Below are positions 12,269-24,269 of a DNA stretch of 64,000 nucleotides, piece by piece. The first letter of the stretch is position 1. Each line of letters starts with the position of its first letter. This DNA comes from Boswellia sacra (Eukaryota > Streptophyta > Magnoliopsida > Sapindales > Burseraceae). Under the pieces are notes generated by a model. That model was not told the origin of the DNA and did not search any database. It saw only the letters and a list, made by a program, of their open reading frames with translations. Position numbers and translations under genes: made by a program. Location of the stretch: contig SNVD02004916.1 of assembly GCA_013180625.2 (NCBI GenBank), positions 148,523 to 212,522 of the forward strand, read 5' to 3'.

Positions 12269-12405
12269 TAATCTTTTCTTTCTATTTAACTTTCAATTCA
12301 TTTGTTAATTTTAATTCTTATTCTTCTATGTTTGTTACATCTCTAATAGTTACTTCTAGCTAGTACTTATCTCTTCGTGTCTCTTGGGCATGTTACGCTT
12401 GTGGC

Positions 12406-12480
12406 CACTACAAAAAAATTCTCATATGCGTCGTCTAATTGCGGTGGAATTAAGAGCAGTCGTAAATGAGACGACACCTG
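12406..12480 (+). mobile_element. isolated CACTA (En/Spm) element terminus
   Basis: CACTACAAAAAAA at 12406 is the classic 5' end of plant CACTA elements, followed by a GTCGTCT / GAGACGAC subterminal pair. I searched by eye for the matching TTTTTGTAGTG end and found none in the window. The element is truncated or its other end has been lost. Confidence 0.6.
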
Positions 12481-12539
12481 TATCCCAAATAAGGCAGGAA
12501 TCCCCTGACCCAGATGAGATACTAATCCCAAATAAGGCA

Positions 12540-14734
12540 TGGATCGTTTAATTTGTCTTTGTAACTATAGAAATCAATTTCGCAGATTAATTGGTTTCCT
12601 CCTCTCCCGCTTCCTCCATTTCCATCTCAACTGAGTTTCTTCAAATCTTGATTGAGGTTTCCATTTCCATCTCAATTGCTTCTCTTCCACTTCCCGCATT
12701 TCCATCTCAACTGCATTTTCATCTCTTTCACTGTTTCCTAGATTAGGGTTTCACTAACTGAAATCTTGAGCCAGTGCTTTGCGTAGCACTTGGGAATAGA
12801 GAAGCAATAATAGCCATTAAAGCTGAGAGGTAATACCCGTTTTTCTTTTGAATTCAAACATGTTTTTCTACTTCATGTATGTGGTGGTAAGTTGTAATAA
12901 TCTGTTGAAGCTGATATTAGCTAATGCATCCTATGGGTTAATAATCTCAGAACGTGTAACAAATGATATGTTATTAAATCATATATGTGGGAAATGTCTT
13001 GCTTTGTCCTCATAAGTTGTAGTTTCAATGACAATCTTATAAGAAGTAGCTATTTTTTTAACGGCTTCAACTGTTGTATGATATCTGGGAAATTTCGTCA
13101 CTAAAGCAATCGACATCAGTCACATGTTGGCATGACTGTTAAAGACTATTACACCTTGGACAGTTGCTGACTCAGAGCCCATGCAGCAAGTTTATATAGT
13201 TATAGAAGTTTTGACCCCTATACAAAAAGCAAATGTGTTAGATTAGAAGCATTAATATAGAAACTTATCACTGAACAATTATTTCCCCCACTGATAGATT
13301 CCCCATTGTTTTACATGCATGCATAGCTTTGAAATGCACAGTTGCACTTTTGAGTTTAACTAAAGTCTCATTCACTCACTTGATTTCTTTAATAGTGCTT
13401 CCATACCTTTACTGCGACATTTGCTTCTTGTAACAGGGCACTCACGTGACAAATCCTTTAGCTTCAATACATACTTTCTGTTCAAAACATTCTCATCTTA
13501 TAAGCCATGTGATATAAATATGTCTTCTCCAAGATTTTTTTTTTTTTTTCGCGGTTTTTCCTCGCGGTTTTTCCTCGCTTAGTCTTTGTGTGGTTATTAA
13601 GTGAGAAACATATAATCCTTGTCAAGAAATAAGTTACAAAAATTAAATAATCATTTATGTAGATATGTGATTTCGATGTGTTGAGTAACATATGTTGCTT
13701 GGAGGTTTTAAGAAAGCTGGGGAGTGCTAAATTCTTTTCAAATAACATCACTTATGTGTTTGTGGAGCTATTTTTATTCATTAGATCTGTTTAAGGCATT
13801 AACGTTCTGTTTATAATTCCAGTTTTGCTGCAGTCTGAAATTTTCAATGCTCTTGCAAAGACACGGCTTTTAGTTGCTGACAAGAAGAAATCACAGTTCT
13901 CAAGATGTGGCAGAACGCACAAGGAGGTTTCTTCTGTTAAGTCAAGTAAGTTAAGGATTGTAAAATCTAGTAGAGTCATTAGCAGAAGCTTGCCCCTGAA
14001 TTGAGTATTGGGTATGTTTTGTCAAACAGTTCCGCTCAATAAATTATCGACACTCTCTGAACTACTTAGTAAATGTGAACTTGTGCAAGTTTTATCACAC
14101 AAGGAGATATTTATATATGTGCAAAAGACTGGATTTGAATAGACTCCTTGTGTAATAGATCAATTTTTTCTGCAGTGTCAGGAGTTTTCCATAGAATTTA
14201 AGCTGACTGACATTCATTTCTTTCTGAAAACACAAATAGCCATTGTACTTTAACTCTTGTAATATAATATCATTCAGGTGATGAGGTCTCATGGTATTAT
14301 ACCAAAGAGTACTTGAGACCTTAAATTCAACCTGGCATTCATCAATGATGAGAGTAGCCTCCCATACCACCTTTTTCTAGTAACCATATCATTGAGATCT
14401 TTTTTTTTTTTTTTTCTGTGATCATTTGATTGATTTTGTTGGCATTGTGATTTACAAAACTAATTTATCTTATCAAACCCAACTCATATTGAACTCAATT
14501 CATGGTTTTGGTATCATTTGAAGTTTTTGTCATTTTGGTAACTGCATAGCTAAGCAATAAAACAAAGAAAGTTTAAATAAAACGATTGGTGAGGTAGTCA
14601 ATTAACAGTTGAAATTTACAGTAGATTTACTATTAGTTAGATTTGGCAGTTTGTTTTCCGTCCTATGCTTCAAAGAACTTCTCTGTTACTATAAAAAGCA
14701 TTTTTGCCGCATTGGAGTATTAGAACCTTCTAGC
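12540..14734. other. unassigned region, possibly gene pieces carried by the CACTA element
   Basis: The start (12590-12840) looks like a plant 5' leader: three repeats of a CATTTCCATCTCAACT-like unit, an ATTAGGGTTT motif, then AGAG/GTAATA as a possible donor. Around 13829 a TTTTGCTGCAG acceptor-like site precedes a ~40-codon stretch open on + (SEIFNALAKTRLL and following). I recognise no family. The rest is AT-rich with poly-T runs at about 13537 and 14400 and a duplicated CGCGGTTTTTCCT at about 13549-13575. No product is assigned. Confidence 0.35.
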
Positions 14735-15576
14735 TTTTAATTTTCCAGAGCAGTGAAAGATGTGCAATTTTCCAGAGCAGTGAACAAGGGTTCAAGATTG
14801 TTGTTGTCATCATGACTTGCCATATTATTTTATGATAGCTGCAAATATCTGAGGTCAGGTAGCTTCCCTATAATGTCTGAGGGAAACTCACCTGAAAGAT
14901 GATTAAACTCCATATCCAAGTTATACATTGAAGTATTAACTAAACATGCAGGAAGCTGTCCTGTAAACTGACTATTGTAGAAATTAAGGTTCCATAGGCC
15001 TTCACTATTTCCTATTTCTTGTGGAATTTTTCCCGTGAAATAGTTGTAGGAGAGGTCAATGTTTCTAAGTGAAGTGCCGTTGTAGAATGTGGAGGGTGAG
15101 AGTGTTCTGTTGAAATCATTATAAAAAAGATATAGTAAACTGAGTTTAGAAAGAAGAGCAAAGGACGCTGGTATTGGACCATGTAAATTGTTCGCATCTA
15201 GCTGGAGATGACAGAGGTTTCTGAGGTGGGAAAATTCGGATGGAATGACTCTGAAGAAGTTATTGTCAACAAGCACTAGGTCTTTTAAGGTGATTGAGGT
15301 TTGAGATAAAGAGTGACAGGAATCCTGCTAGTCCTTGGTGGGTCAGATTAAGTTTAGATACACAGTGACTCTTTTGAAGTTGCAGACATCAATGTACTCA
15401 TTCCAGTTAGCTAGCGTAGCATTTGGATCAAATTTTATGGCGCTTTTGAAGGCCAGAAGTGCAGCCTTGTCTGTAAGCAAAGAGCGGTGAGTATGGCTGT
15501 GATGTCTCAGAGTTGCATGACCTGAGCTAAAAACCAAACATTGGAGAAGTGCAAAAACAGCTCTTATGAAGACCAT
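14735..15576 (-). pseudogene. LRR receptor-like kinase, 5' (LRRNT and first LRRs) remnant
   Basis: The minus strand starts with a signal peptide (MVFIRAVFALLQCLVFSSG). It continues with an LRRNT cap (LLTDKAALLAFKSAI, LANWNEYIDVCNF) and then about six LRRs (LRNLCHLQLDANNLHGPIP, TSLRNIDLSYNYFTGKIP and so on). This is the start of the At2g24130-like LRR-RLK group. The cap is shortened: the CxWxGVxC part is replaced by NFKRVTVYLNL. At least two single-base frameshifts lie between 15345 and 15270. A TAA interrupts the stretch LRYLQLSxNNM near 14830. The frame ends in a small internal duplication (TALENCTSFTALEN). Sequence similarity stops near 14735. The matching kinase domain is absent here but remnants of one lie on the same strand at 7.2-8.95 kb. 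Confidence 0.88.
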
Positions 15577-15599
15577 GTTGGATAAAATAGAATTGCCTA

Positions 15600-16030
15600 A
15601 TAATAGTAACTCTTTGATGTAGCGTGGCTTGGAGACTTCAAGTTACTTATTTTAATTATTTATTTTTTTCCTAGTTTAAATAGGATTTTAAGTATTTTAG
15701 TCAATTATTATTTATTTGCTTTTTAGTTATAATCGGATTTTAAATATTTTAGGCATTTTTTTAGGCTTAAGTTTGCTTAGCTGTAAATAGGATTGTCATC
15801 AATTTATTTTGAAGAAGAATTTGATTAATAAAATTTCATATTTCCTTGAGAAATATTTTGTCGTGGATTCGACTTCTCTTCTGTGGATTCGAGGGTCGTT
15901 CGTGGATTCGAGCCATCCCACCGAAACGTTTTTGGTGTTTTTCCTACCTCCGCTGCATTACTTTTATATGGCATAGTTCTCATTGTTCTGCTTTGATAAT
16001 AATGTAGGTGTAGCACTGTTGAGATTTCTT
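15600..16030. mobile_element. probable LTR-retroelement terminal remnant
   Basis: The stretch combines a TAAATAGGA box, an AATAAAATTTCATA polyadenylation-like site and a following direct repeat of GTGGATTCGA (three copies at about 15860-15910), a layout common in plant LTRs. Both ends and any target duplication are unclear, so this is a weak call. Confidence 0.35.
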
Positions 16031-19001
16031 ACAAAAGAGAGGTTAGAGGGTTGGATATGTTCTGGTGGTTTCATTGAAGGTATAAATAGATCATATGGGA
16101 AGATAGATTCAGCGCAGTCTATGATTTATTAAGAGAATAAATTTTTTTCTCAACTTGATCATCATGGGTTTGCAACCAAGCATGACATATAGATTTTCAA
16201 CTCAACTTGAATCAATCCCGTGGTAGAAGATGATTGCACTAACTTTGGAAGAAAGAGTAGTGCTTGACCAAGTTAAAGCTTAGGTTATACCGCATGCTTC
16301 ACACAGGCAAATGAATAATATTTTAATGTTTATGCTGTTGGCAAATGGTGCCCAGTAAAGGCCTGACTATGTTTGGATAGTGTTAGGGATTGTTAGCATT
16401 ATTAGGATTCTGTATTTGGTCTTGGAAAACTTTTTCAAGGATTAACTCTAACTCTCTAAGCCAAAGGGTAAGTTTGATTAGTAACAGTCAGCAATGTCTT
16501 TGACAGCATATGTCCAGGGATGTCGCTGGATAGTTTGAACCAGCTGCAAAGTTCAGGTTGAGTAGCAGAACTTTAGGTGATGAGTGGCAATCACCCTCTG
16601 TTGTATATAATTAATTAAGAATTTATCATGTTTTAACTATTTTTCTGGAGTCAAGATTTCATTCAAGATTCAAGATTAGTTATCCTTTTCTTCGGGTTAA
16701 TGGGTAATATGTATATGGTTTGATGACTTAATTCGGTATTTAAAATGATTCCTTTGTTATTTTTTTAATAAAGATAGCAACTTTATAAATGAAGAGACTA
16801 ATTACCAGTGTCACATCAATTCATATAAAAGGAAAATTGCATAAAAAATTTGTATTTATAATATTACTTTAACTTTGATCATAAAAGAATTACAAAGAAG
16901 AAATAGAAAATCTCTTAAAAATATAAATATGACATCCATTTACATATTTTATTGTCCATTAACTTTCTCATCCACTAACTGCAGAATCTTCTTCTATGCT
17001 CTAAATCATTGCTCAAAGTTTTAAATATATACCATTAGCAACTAAACTTCTTGGTACTCCATAAGTGGATATATTTTATTATATGATATTGTTTGATATT
17101 GATTACAAAATGTTTAGTGTGCTACTTGCCTAATTCAAATTTTTTGATTACATTTGTAGGGGCGAAGCCACATCCACGCTTGATGGAGTCGTGACCCCCT
17201 AAACTTGAAAATTTTTCGTAAATTTCCTCTTTTCTTAGGCATGCAAGTGAAATACCATGAAACTCTCTTGTTTAGCCTCCCCAATAGTTTTTGATAGACT
17301 ATATAAATATGGATAGTGGGTAAAACAGATATTTTAACTAAATAGTCACCTCTTTTGACTAACATTTATACTCTCTCACATTTCATTTTTCTTTAGAAAT
17401 ATTAATTTATTTCATTCCTTTTTAAAAAAAGCTAATTTATCTCCTTTCCTATTTAATTGTTGATTTATCTTTTCTTTTTTATTATAGATACTATTAATTT
17501 ATGTTTCTTTTTCCCTTTTAAATACTAATTTTTGTTCTCCTTTTTCGATTTTAAAATTGATTTCTTGTACTAAGGGGTTGATTGTTTTTATATTTGAAAA
17601 CTGAATATGACTTATTTTCAGTCATTCAGATATTTCAAGTTGAATTCCTAACTTAAGTATGAGAATCAGATAAAATAATGTAAATAGAAAAAACTAAAAT
17701 CTTTAGCTTTTATCTGAATATAAAAACATCTAAATGTCTATTTTTTATTTATTTCTTAAATTATTTTTTTTTTTATCCTTGCCTTTTTTGTATAAATTTT
17801 TTTTATTATTATAATTCACTCATCCAAACTATTACATATATTATTAATATTCTTTAGTTTAATAATTATTAATATATTTTTACAATTATTTCATTAATAT
17901 TATAAAATTACATGGTTATATATTTTGTTTTCAAAATTTTAAAATTATTTATAAGAAAATTAATTAAAAATATATTACTTTTTACCAATCACTAATTAAT
18001 TGATTTTAACCTTACTCAATTTTTATATGCATATGTTCATATAACTTTAAATAAAATATATGCATGTATATGTCATACTTAATAAAAGTATATGTATCAA
18101 TTCAATAGTTTTAAGATATTTTTAGCTTAGAAAAATAAACAACTTAAGACTTAGAATCAAACATTTATAAATGAAAAACAAATATATAATCTAGATTTTT
18201 ATATTCAAACATATTTAGGTTTAAGTTAAATTCAAACCAATTCAGATTTCAGATAAAAAAAAAAAAATTGGCCCCTAAGAAATGTAAAAAAAAAATTGGC
18301 CCCTAAGAAATGTATCTCTTCTCTCACCTCACCTCAACATATTTTGAATAATAAATTTGGCACTTTTAACTTTGAGAATCCATATAAAAAATAATAATAA
18401 TAATCTTGAGATTCTCATGTACTTGATTTTATATTTTAAAAATTACATGACTTTGTATATTTAAATGAAATTGAGAAAACATTAATCAACTGTACACAAT
18501 TGTCAGGAAGAATATTAAATTCTTTTGACATAAATACAAAAATTATTAATGTTTTCATTTTTTTCCTCAATAGGATGTAATCATTTTTTTAATTATTTTA
18601 AAAGTAATTGCTATTATGTGTTTTATATTTTTAATTTATGTTAAAAGAAAAATTATGGGTCATGAAGGCTAGGCTGAACCAACCCCTAAGCAATTGAGGC
18701 TGTTGCCTAGGCCCCAAAATATTGAAAATCTGTTATATATATTATATTAATTTTTTATAATTTTTATAAAATTTAATGCAAATAAATAACTCCACCCAAT
18801 CACAATCACGATCATTCTACTTTTATCATTAATATAATTAATTTATTAATTTATTGACAATCATAACTCCATCAAAGCCTAGACCCCATCTTATTATTAT
18901 AAATAAAATAAAATAAAATAAATTTTTAGCCCTTCATTAAACAATTCTTATTCATTTTTTTTAAATAGGCCCACCACCTAATTATTGTGTTTATTTTTTT
19001 A
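16031..19001. other. AT-rich intergenic region with decayed transposon scraps
   Basis: No credible gene. At 17158-17215 a stretch GGGGCGAAGCCACA ... GTGACCCCCTAAAC resembles a common plant hAT-like terminus. At 18255-18312 a 30-bp unit ending TTGGCCCCTAAGAAATGTA is tandemly duplicated. At 18655-18720 another GGCCCC-containing scrap occurs. 17750-18240 is very AT-rich. Confidence 0.4.
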
Positions 19002-20328
19002 AAGAAAATTGAGAAAACAGACACAATTAGGGGGCCTTGTTGAAATTTGGACACATTCTGAAAAATTTTCATGCCATACCCACTTTCTTGATAAAAAGAC
19101 TCAAATACCCTTATATAATCAATTTTTTCCCAAAACCTTATGTGTTTCCCTCTTCCGACAAAAATAAAGAAAGTAAGTTTGAAACAACTTCACTGTCACT
19201 CCTCCATACACTTCACTGTCCGAAACAACTTCAACAACTAAAGCTGAGTAAATCTGATAAGAACAATTTCCTTAATCTCTCGTTAAATGGCATGAAAATT
19301 TCATTAGGTCATAATGTTTTCGTTATTCATCGTTTTGGTAACTGTCAACCGCATTATATAGCTTAAATATGGGATATGTATGTGAACTAAGGTTAGAGAT
19401 AGTGCCCTTTTTTTGAAAATTTGCTGGAAATTGGCAATCGTTATGAGAAAATCTGGTATCGCTGTCGACGGATGAAGAAAATGAGATTTGTCGAGCGTCG
19501 TCGAGTGTCGAGCGATTTTGTCGAATTGAATCTCGACATGTCGGATGGTAGTGTCGAGTGTCTAGGCGTTGTGTCGATTATAGATTCGAGTGTTGAGCGT
19601 TCGAGTTTCGTCGAGCGTCTAATGACGTGACGAACTTTACGAAAGCCGGATGCAAATTTCGTCGAATTCGTGTGTCGAGTGTCAAGCGTCGAGCTTTCAT
19701 CCGATATGTCGAGTGTCGGATGCATGGAAACCGACATGTAGATGTCTCGAACCATATATGTCGAGTATCGTCGAGAGTCATTAGTCGAGCGTCGAGACTC
19801 GTGTGTCGAGCGTTTGAGTTTGTGCATCAAGTTGAGTGCCGAACGTGATGAGTGTCGGATGCAAATTTCGTCGAGTTCGTGTGTCGAGTGTTATTTGTCC
19901 AGTGTCGAGAGTTTTTGTCGAGTGTCGTTGAGCGTTTGGGCAGAACATTCGTTTTTGTGACTTTTGTAAGCAATTTCGTAATTATTTTTTGTCCATGGAC
20001 CTTATATGATATGTCTCTATCATGCAGAAAATGGAAACTTTACGCATACTTATTGTATACAATGGTTCTTAAACTATGCAAGAGAACGATGGTTATTTGT
20101 ACACTGGTGGGATAGGGAAGCCATTGATAATTCGTAGGTGTGCTACCTATAATGAGTTGGTTAACTGTATAAGTACTAAAATGGGTTGGGATCTTCGTAA
20201 GCATAAAATGAGTTTAGGGGTTCAATTTCCTTTTAAGGGTGTTCCGCCAATGCAGACTCCTATTAAGACTGACAAAGATGTTTGTTTCTTTATACAACAT
20301 TGTTTGGAGGACCAACAGTCATATACAC
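19002..20328. repeat. MULE left terminal inverted repeat (~1.33 kb)
   Basis: It matches the reverse complement of 37657-38977 throughout with scattered differences. Its outer ~380 bp is ordinary sequence. The region 19480-19950 is a degenerate array of TCGAGTGT/TCGAGCGT motifs. The inner part (20076-20328, +) is a copy of the transposase start, giving GGIGKPLIIRRCATYNELV and then CFFIQHCLEDQQSYT, and ends where similarity to the right TIR stops at ATATACAC. Confidence 0.92.
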
Positions 20329-20575
20329 GGAGCGCACTTGCCTCCACTATACCATGAAAATGTATACAACCGGAAAACATGAGAAACATGTATGTATTAA
20401 TACAATCGAAAAAATATGTATTTACAAGTTTTCGTACCACTATACATGGAAACCATGTGCGACTATACAAAAAAATGTCACTATACAATAATGTGTAGAT
20501 ATCCACAAACTATCTACCGAAAAAAATGTGTAACTAAACATAATATAAACATAATGTATATAATGCAAGGTGATA
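20329..20575. other. spacer between left TIR and the Ulp1 gene 3' end
   Basis: AT-rich, with several short CTATACAA/ACTATACA-like motifs. It probably holds the 3' untranslated region of the minus-strand Ulp1-like gene. No other signal seen. Confidence 0.4.
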
Positions 20576-23500
20576 TCATGGTACAATCGTGCTCGACTGC
20601 TGCTCAACCTCCGCTGAATCAACGTCGTCATGCCCAATGGTGGTCATAACATCCGCTGACACAACATCAACAGTCCCAGTAGTGGCCGCAACATCAGCAG
20701 GCACAAGATCAACAGGCACTGTGAAGGCCCCAACCTCGGAAGGCACCGTGACGGTCGTGGCGACCTCCTGTTTCTGTGGATGAAGGCGATTGACCCAAAG
20801 TTGTACCGCCATTCTCTCCCGCAGGTATTCGTCCATGAATGTTTTAATGTCTGTTAGTTGAACGCCCCCCGCTAGGAACTCAATATACTTCAAACAGTAC
20901 ACGCCACATGCTCCTCCCTAAGGCTCCTGCTGCGGCACCTAGGCCTCATTCTCGATGCGCATAATGTCATGTGGGGTTGCGGCATAGTCAAGAATATCGT
21001 AAACATCCATTGACACCATACGGGGTATCAACTCAACCAAGCACCAGACTGTCTCTATGACTGTGTCCGTGGAAGTATGCCCAACAGCTGAGTCGTATAT
21101 GACAATGTGACAGCGATTCAATTCCACCTCAGCTGCCACCCAATGATCGTCGTTGATGTTAACAGGGAGATAGAGCTGAAAAGGAAATTGACAACATGGA
21201 AAGCAATCACAACATTTCAAATAAAATGGCACATACTAACTCTGTGAATATAAATGTTTTCACCCTGTCCACTTCGACCCATGGTCTTCCAACGAGGGGC
21301 AACTGTCCCAGGACAAACTAGACCATGTCATCCTCGTTCACCCAGTTAATGTCATCCAGTCTGTCCGAGTATTGTTCCCATAACGACTTCAATTTCAACT
21401 GCAAGTTCAAGGTTCATGAGTTCGGTTAGCGCACTGAAGGAATCATAAATTACCTTTAAATTCTGATGTTTATGAAATACATACCCAAAAAGTGGAAGCA
21501 GACCTCTGGACACCAGGTTTAGCCATAGCGCGAGCTCTGCAGCGTAGCATCCACAGGTAGCTATCTATGTGCTAAATACAGTAATAGTTATCAATATTAA
21601 TTCCAAGTGTATATCGCAATATTGGACAACAGGAGATGGAATTAAACTACCTCAGATGCAAGCCACTCTGACGGCTTCAACAGCATCTTGAAGAACTGAC
21701 GATCAGTGCTGTAGAGGCCCAAATTAATATCACCCTCGACGTCCTCTAGCCATGCATCGAATGCATCGAGATCAGGAGTTGCTACGTGGGCACGTGGGTT
21801 AAAAAGTGGAACCCAAGTCAACAAGATGACACCACTGCATGCATCGGCTGATGGTTGCTGATATGGTCTCTCTTCTGGCTGAGCAACCAAGGCCTCGAAC
21901 TGTGCATGCTGGTCGTCTACGGCTTTCTCTTGAGACTGAACCCTCGCCCTCTTCCCACCCGGTGGACTGACAAAGGGGCTCTGCTTATGCTTTGTCGGAA
22001 GCAGGCGGCAACCTCGGCGTGAAACTAAGCCCGTCGGAGGAGCATCGGCTGCACGAACACTCATGTCCACGGAATCAGGTTCTGTTGGCTGCTGGCCTTC
22101 ACCGTCATCAGTCGAACCTCCATCTGAATCTCCATCCGAATCTTGAAATACAGCAAACCTCAACATCAGCTTAAGCGTGGGAATCACATAATCCGTTTTG
22201 TAAATATTGTAACGTACCATGTCAGCGTTTTCGAAGTGGCCACCCAGGTGCACAATAGCTTTACGTAGAATAACTATCTCCTCCCGTATTTCCTTGTTCT
22301 CCGCCCGTAACAATGCAAGCTCGCGCAGAACTATGCTCTGGAACTCATTATGGATCGGCTGTGCCTATATGTCATTATTAACGAGATCCTTCATAAACCA
22401 ATGGAGCAGCAAATGTAAACGGATAAGAATATGAATGTAAATTCATATTACATACCTACGAGCTTGGAGGAACATCGTGTACAAGAGGGGAATTATCTCG
22501 GTCGGTGGTCGCACGAGCCGACATTGGAATCGAATCTCTTGGATGTCCATAGCTATAGAACGGCTCTGGCGTAAGACTGAAGGTGGTACTGCCTCTGTCC
22601 ATATCTACCCCCACGTGAGGACTGGTTGTGTCTCTTGTTAGCTCCACATCAGGTCTAACAGGGGAACTACGACCAACAAGAGGTGGAGCTGATGGACCCT
22701 CAGGAGGTGGAGCTGATGGACTCTGAGGAGGTGGAGCTAATGGACCCTCGGGAGGTGGAGCTGATGGACTCTCTGTCGGAAGTGGCTCAATGCTCTCAAT
22801 GGGCAATAATGGAGCATCCACAGCTGTTGCCCAAGCCACATGTGCACCTCTCCGGATGCCAACTACATCAACAAGCCTTATACACCACTCAGTCGGCTGC
22901 TCCTCCTCAGACAGCTCCAAAAGGACGAGCGGACGAGCCTGCATCAATAAATAATCCATCATGTTAAACAGTGATTCGGTATGAACAAAAACAAGGCAAT
23001 TTCATAAGACAAGGGAACCATACGTACCTGCCTCCTGACCCACAGGATATCATGTTTGACTATGTGCTCGGACGGGGTCTTAATTGTCTCCCACTTCAAC
23101 AACCGTGGTATCCTCCCCGCACAGTCCTTGGGCACTCTTCCAAAAGTCGTGCTAATGTACGACACAGTCTCGTACAACCAAGCCTTAATAACATAAAGGT
23201 TATTTAGTGATATTATGTACTGAAATTTGTACGCCAAAGAAAGAAATAAACACGTTAACATACATATTTTGCAATATGTACCTGAATGGCGTACGGGCAC
23301 CCTTCTAAGTTATATCTCTCTACCTGCTTCGTCTTTGCTTGGGCTCACTTCTTGTATTTTTCTAACCTCCCAGCCAAAGCCTTCTTCATTCCACTAAGTG
23401 TCTTATCAAAAGACACCGAACCCCATGGATAATTATTAAAATTATCCAGTATGTTGACAAAATTCAACAACACACGGGAGACTAGTCAGTGTCGATCCCA

Positions 23501-24269
23501 TGCCCTGAAAAAACGCTCCAGCACGTAGTACAATGCCAGCTTCACAACATCCTGGTCTGGCATACGAGACATATTCAAATGCTGAAGTCTCTCATAGAAA
23601 TCCATAAGCTTCATGTCCTCGCCATCGAAGTATGTATCCAACAAAGGACACGGATTCAACATAGTCGGTATTACTAGCACCGTGGAAGCAAATCTCAATC
23701 CGGTAACCAAACCAAACTCGTGGGCGAAAAAACGAATCAGTCTTCTTGGAAAGAAGGAAAAAATAAACATAAGATGACAATAATGGTAACAAAAAAATAA
23801 CTATAAATACCAGATGCTCAAAACTAAGATTTTATAACTAAATTGCAGTTCAAAATCATATTTTTACCTTGAATAAGGAACCATATCTCTTGATCGTACC
23901 CCACAGTGTTAACCTTAGGGGTGGCAATTCGTGTTCGCGGGTCGTGTTTGTGTCGTGTCGAGCTGTGACACGATAAAGATTGACCCAACACGAACACGAC
24001 CCGTTTATTATTCGTGTCACTGTGACTCAACACGAACACGACATGATTAATAAACGGGTAACATGACACGACACGCTAACACGAATAATAAACGGGTCAT
24101 TCTCATGTTAGACATGAATACGACCCGTCTAACACGATTAAGACACGTTTATATTATTGACACGACCCGATTGACACGGTTATGACCTGTTAACACGATT
24201 ATGACACGTTATACATTTACAACACGATTATGACACGAATATACATTAAAACATATTTTTAAATGAAAA

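Noticed and set aside
19480..19950. TCGAGTGT arrays as a CRISPR-like or satellite array
   Set aside because: Spacing is irregular, units are degenerate on both strands, and the arrays sit symmetrically in MULE TIRs of a plant genome.
19421..20115. Overlapping Arg/Ser/Val-rich frames on both strands in the TIRs
   Set aside because: They arise from the periodic TCGAGTGT motif, appear in several frames at once and match no protein.
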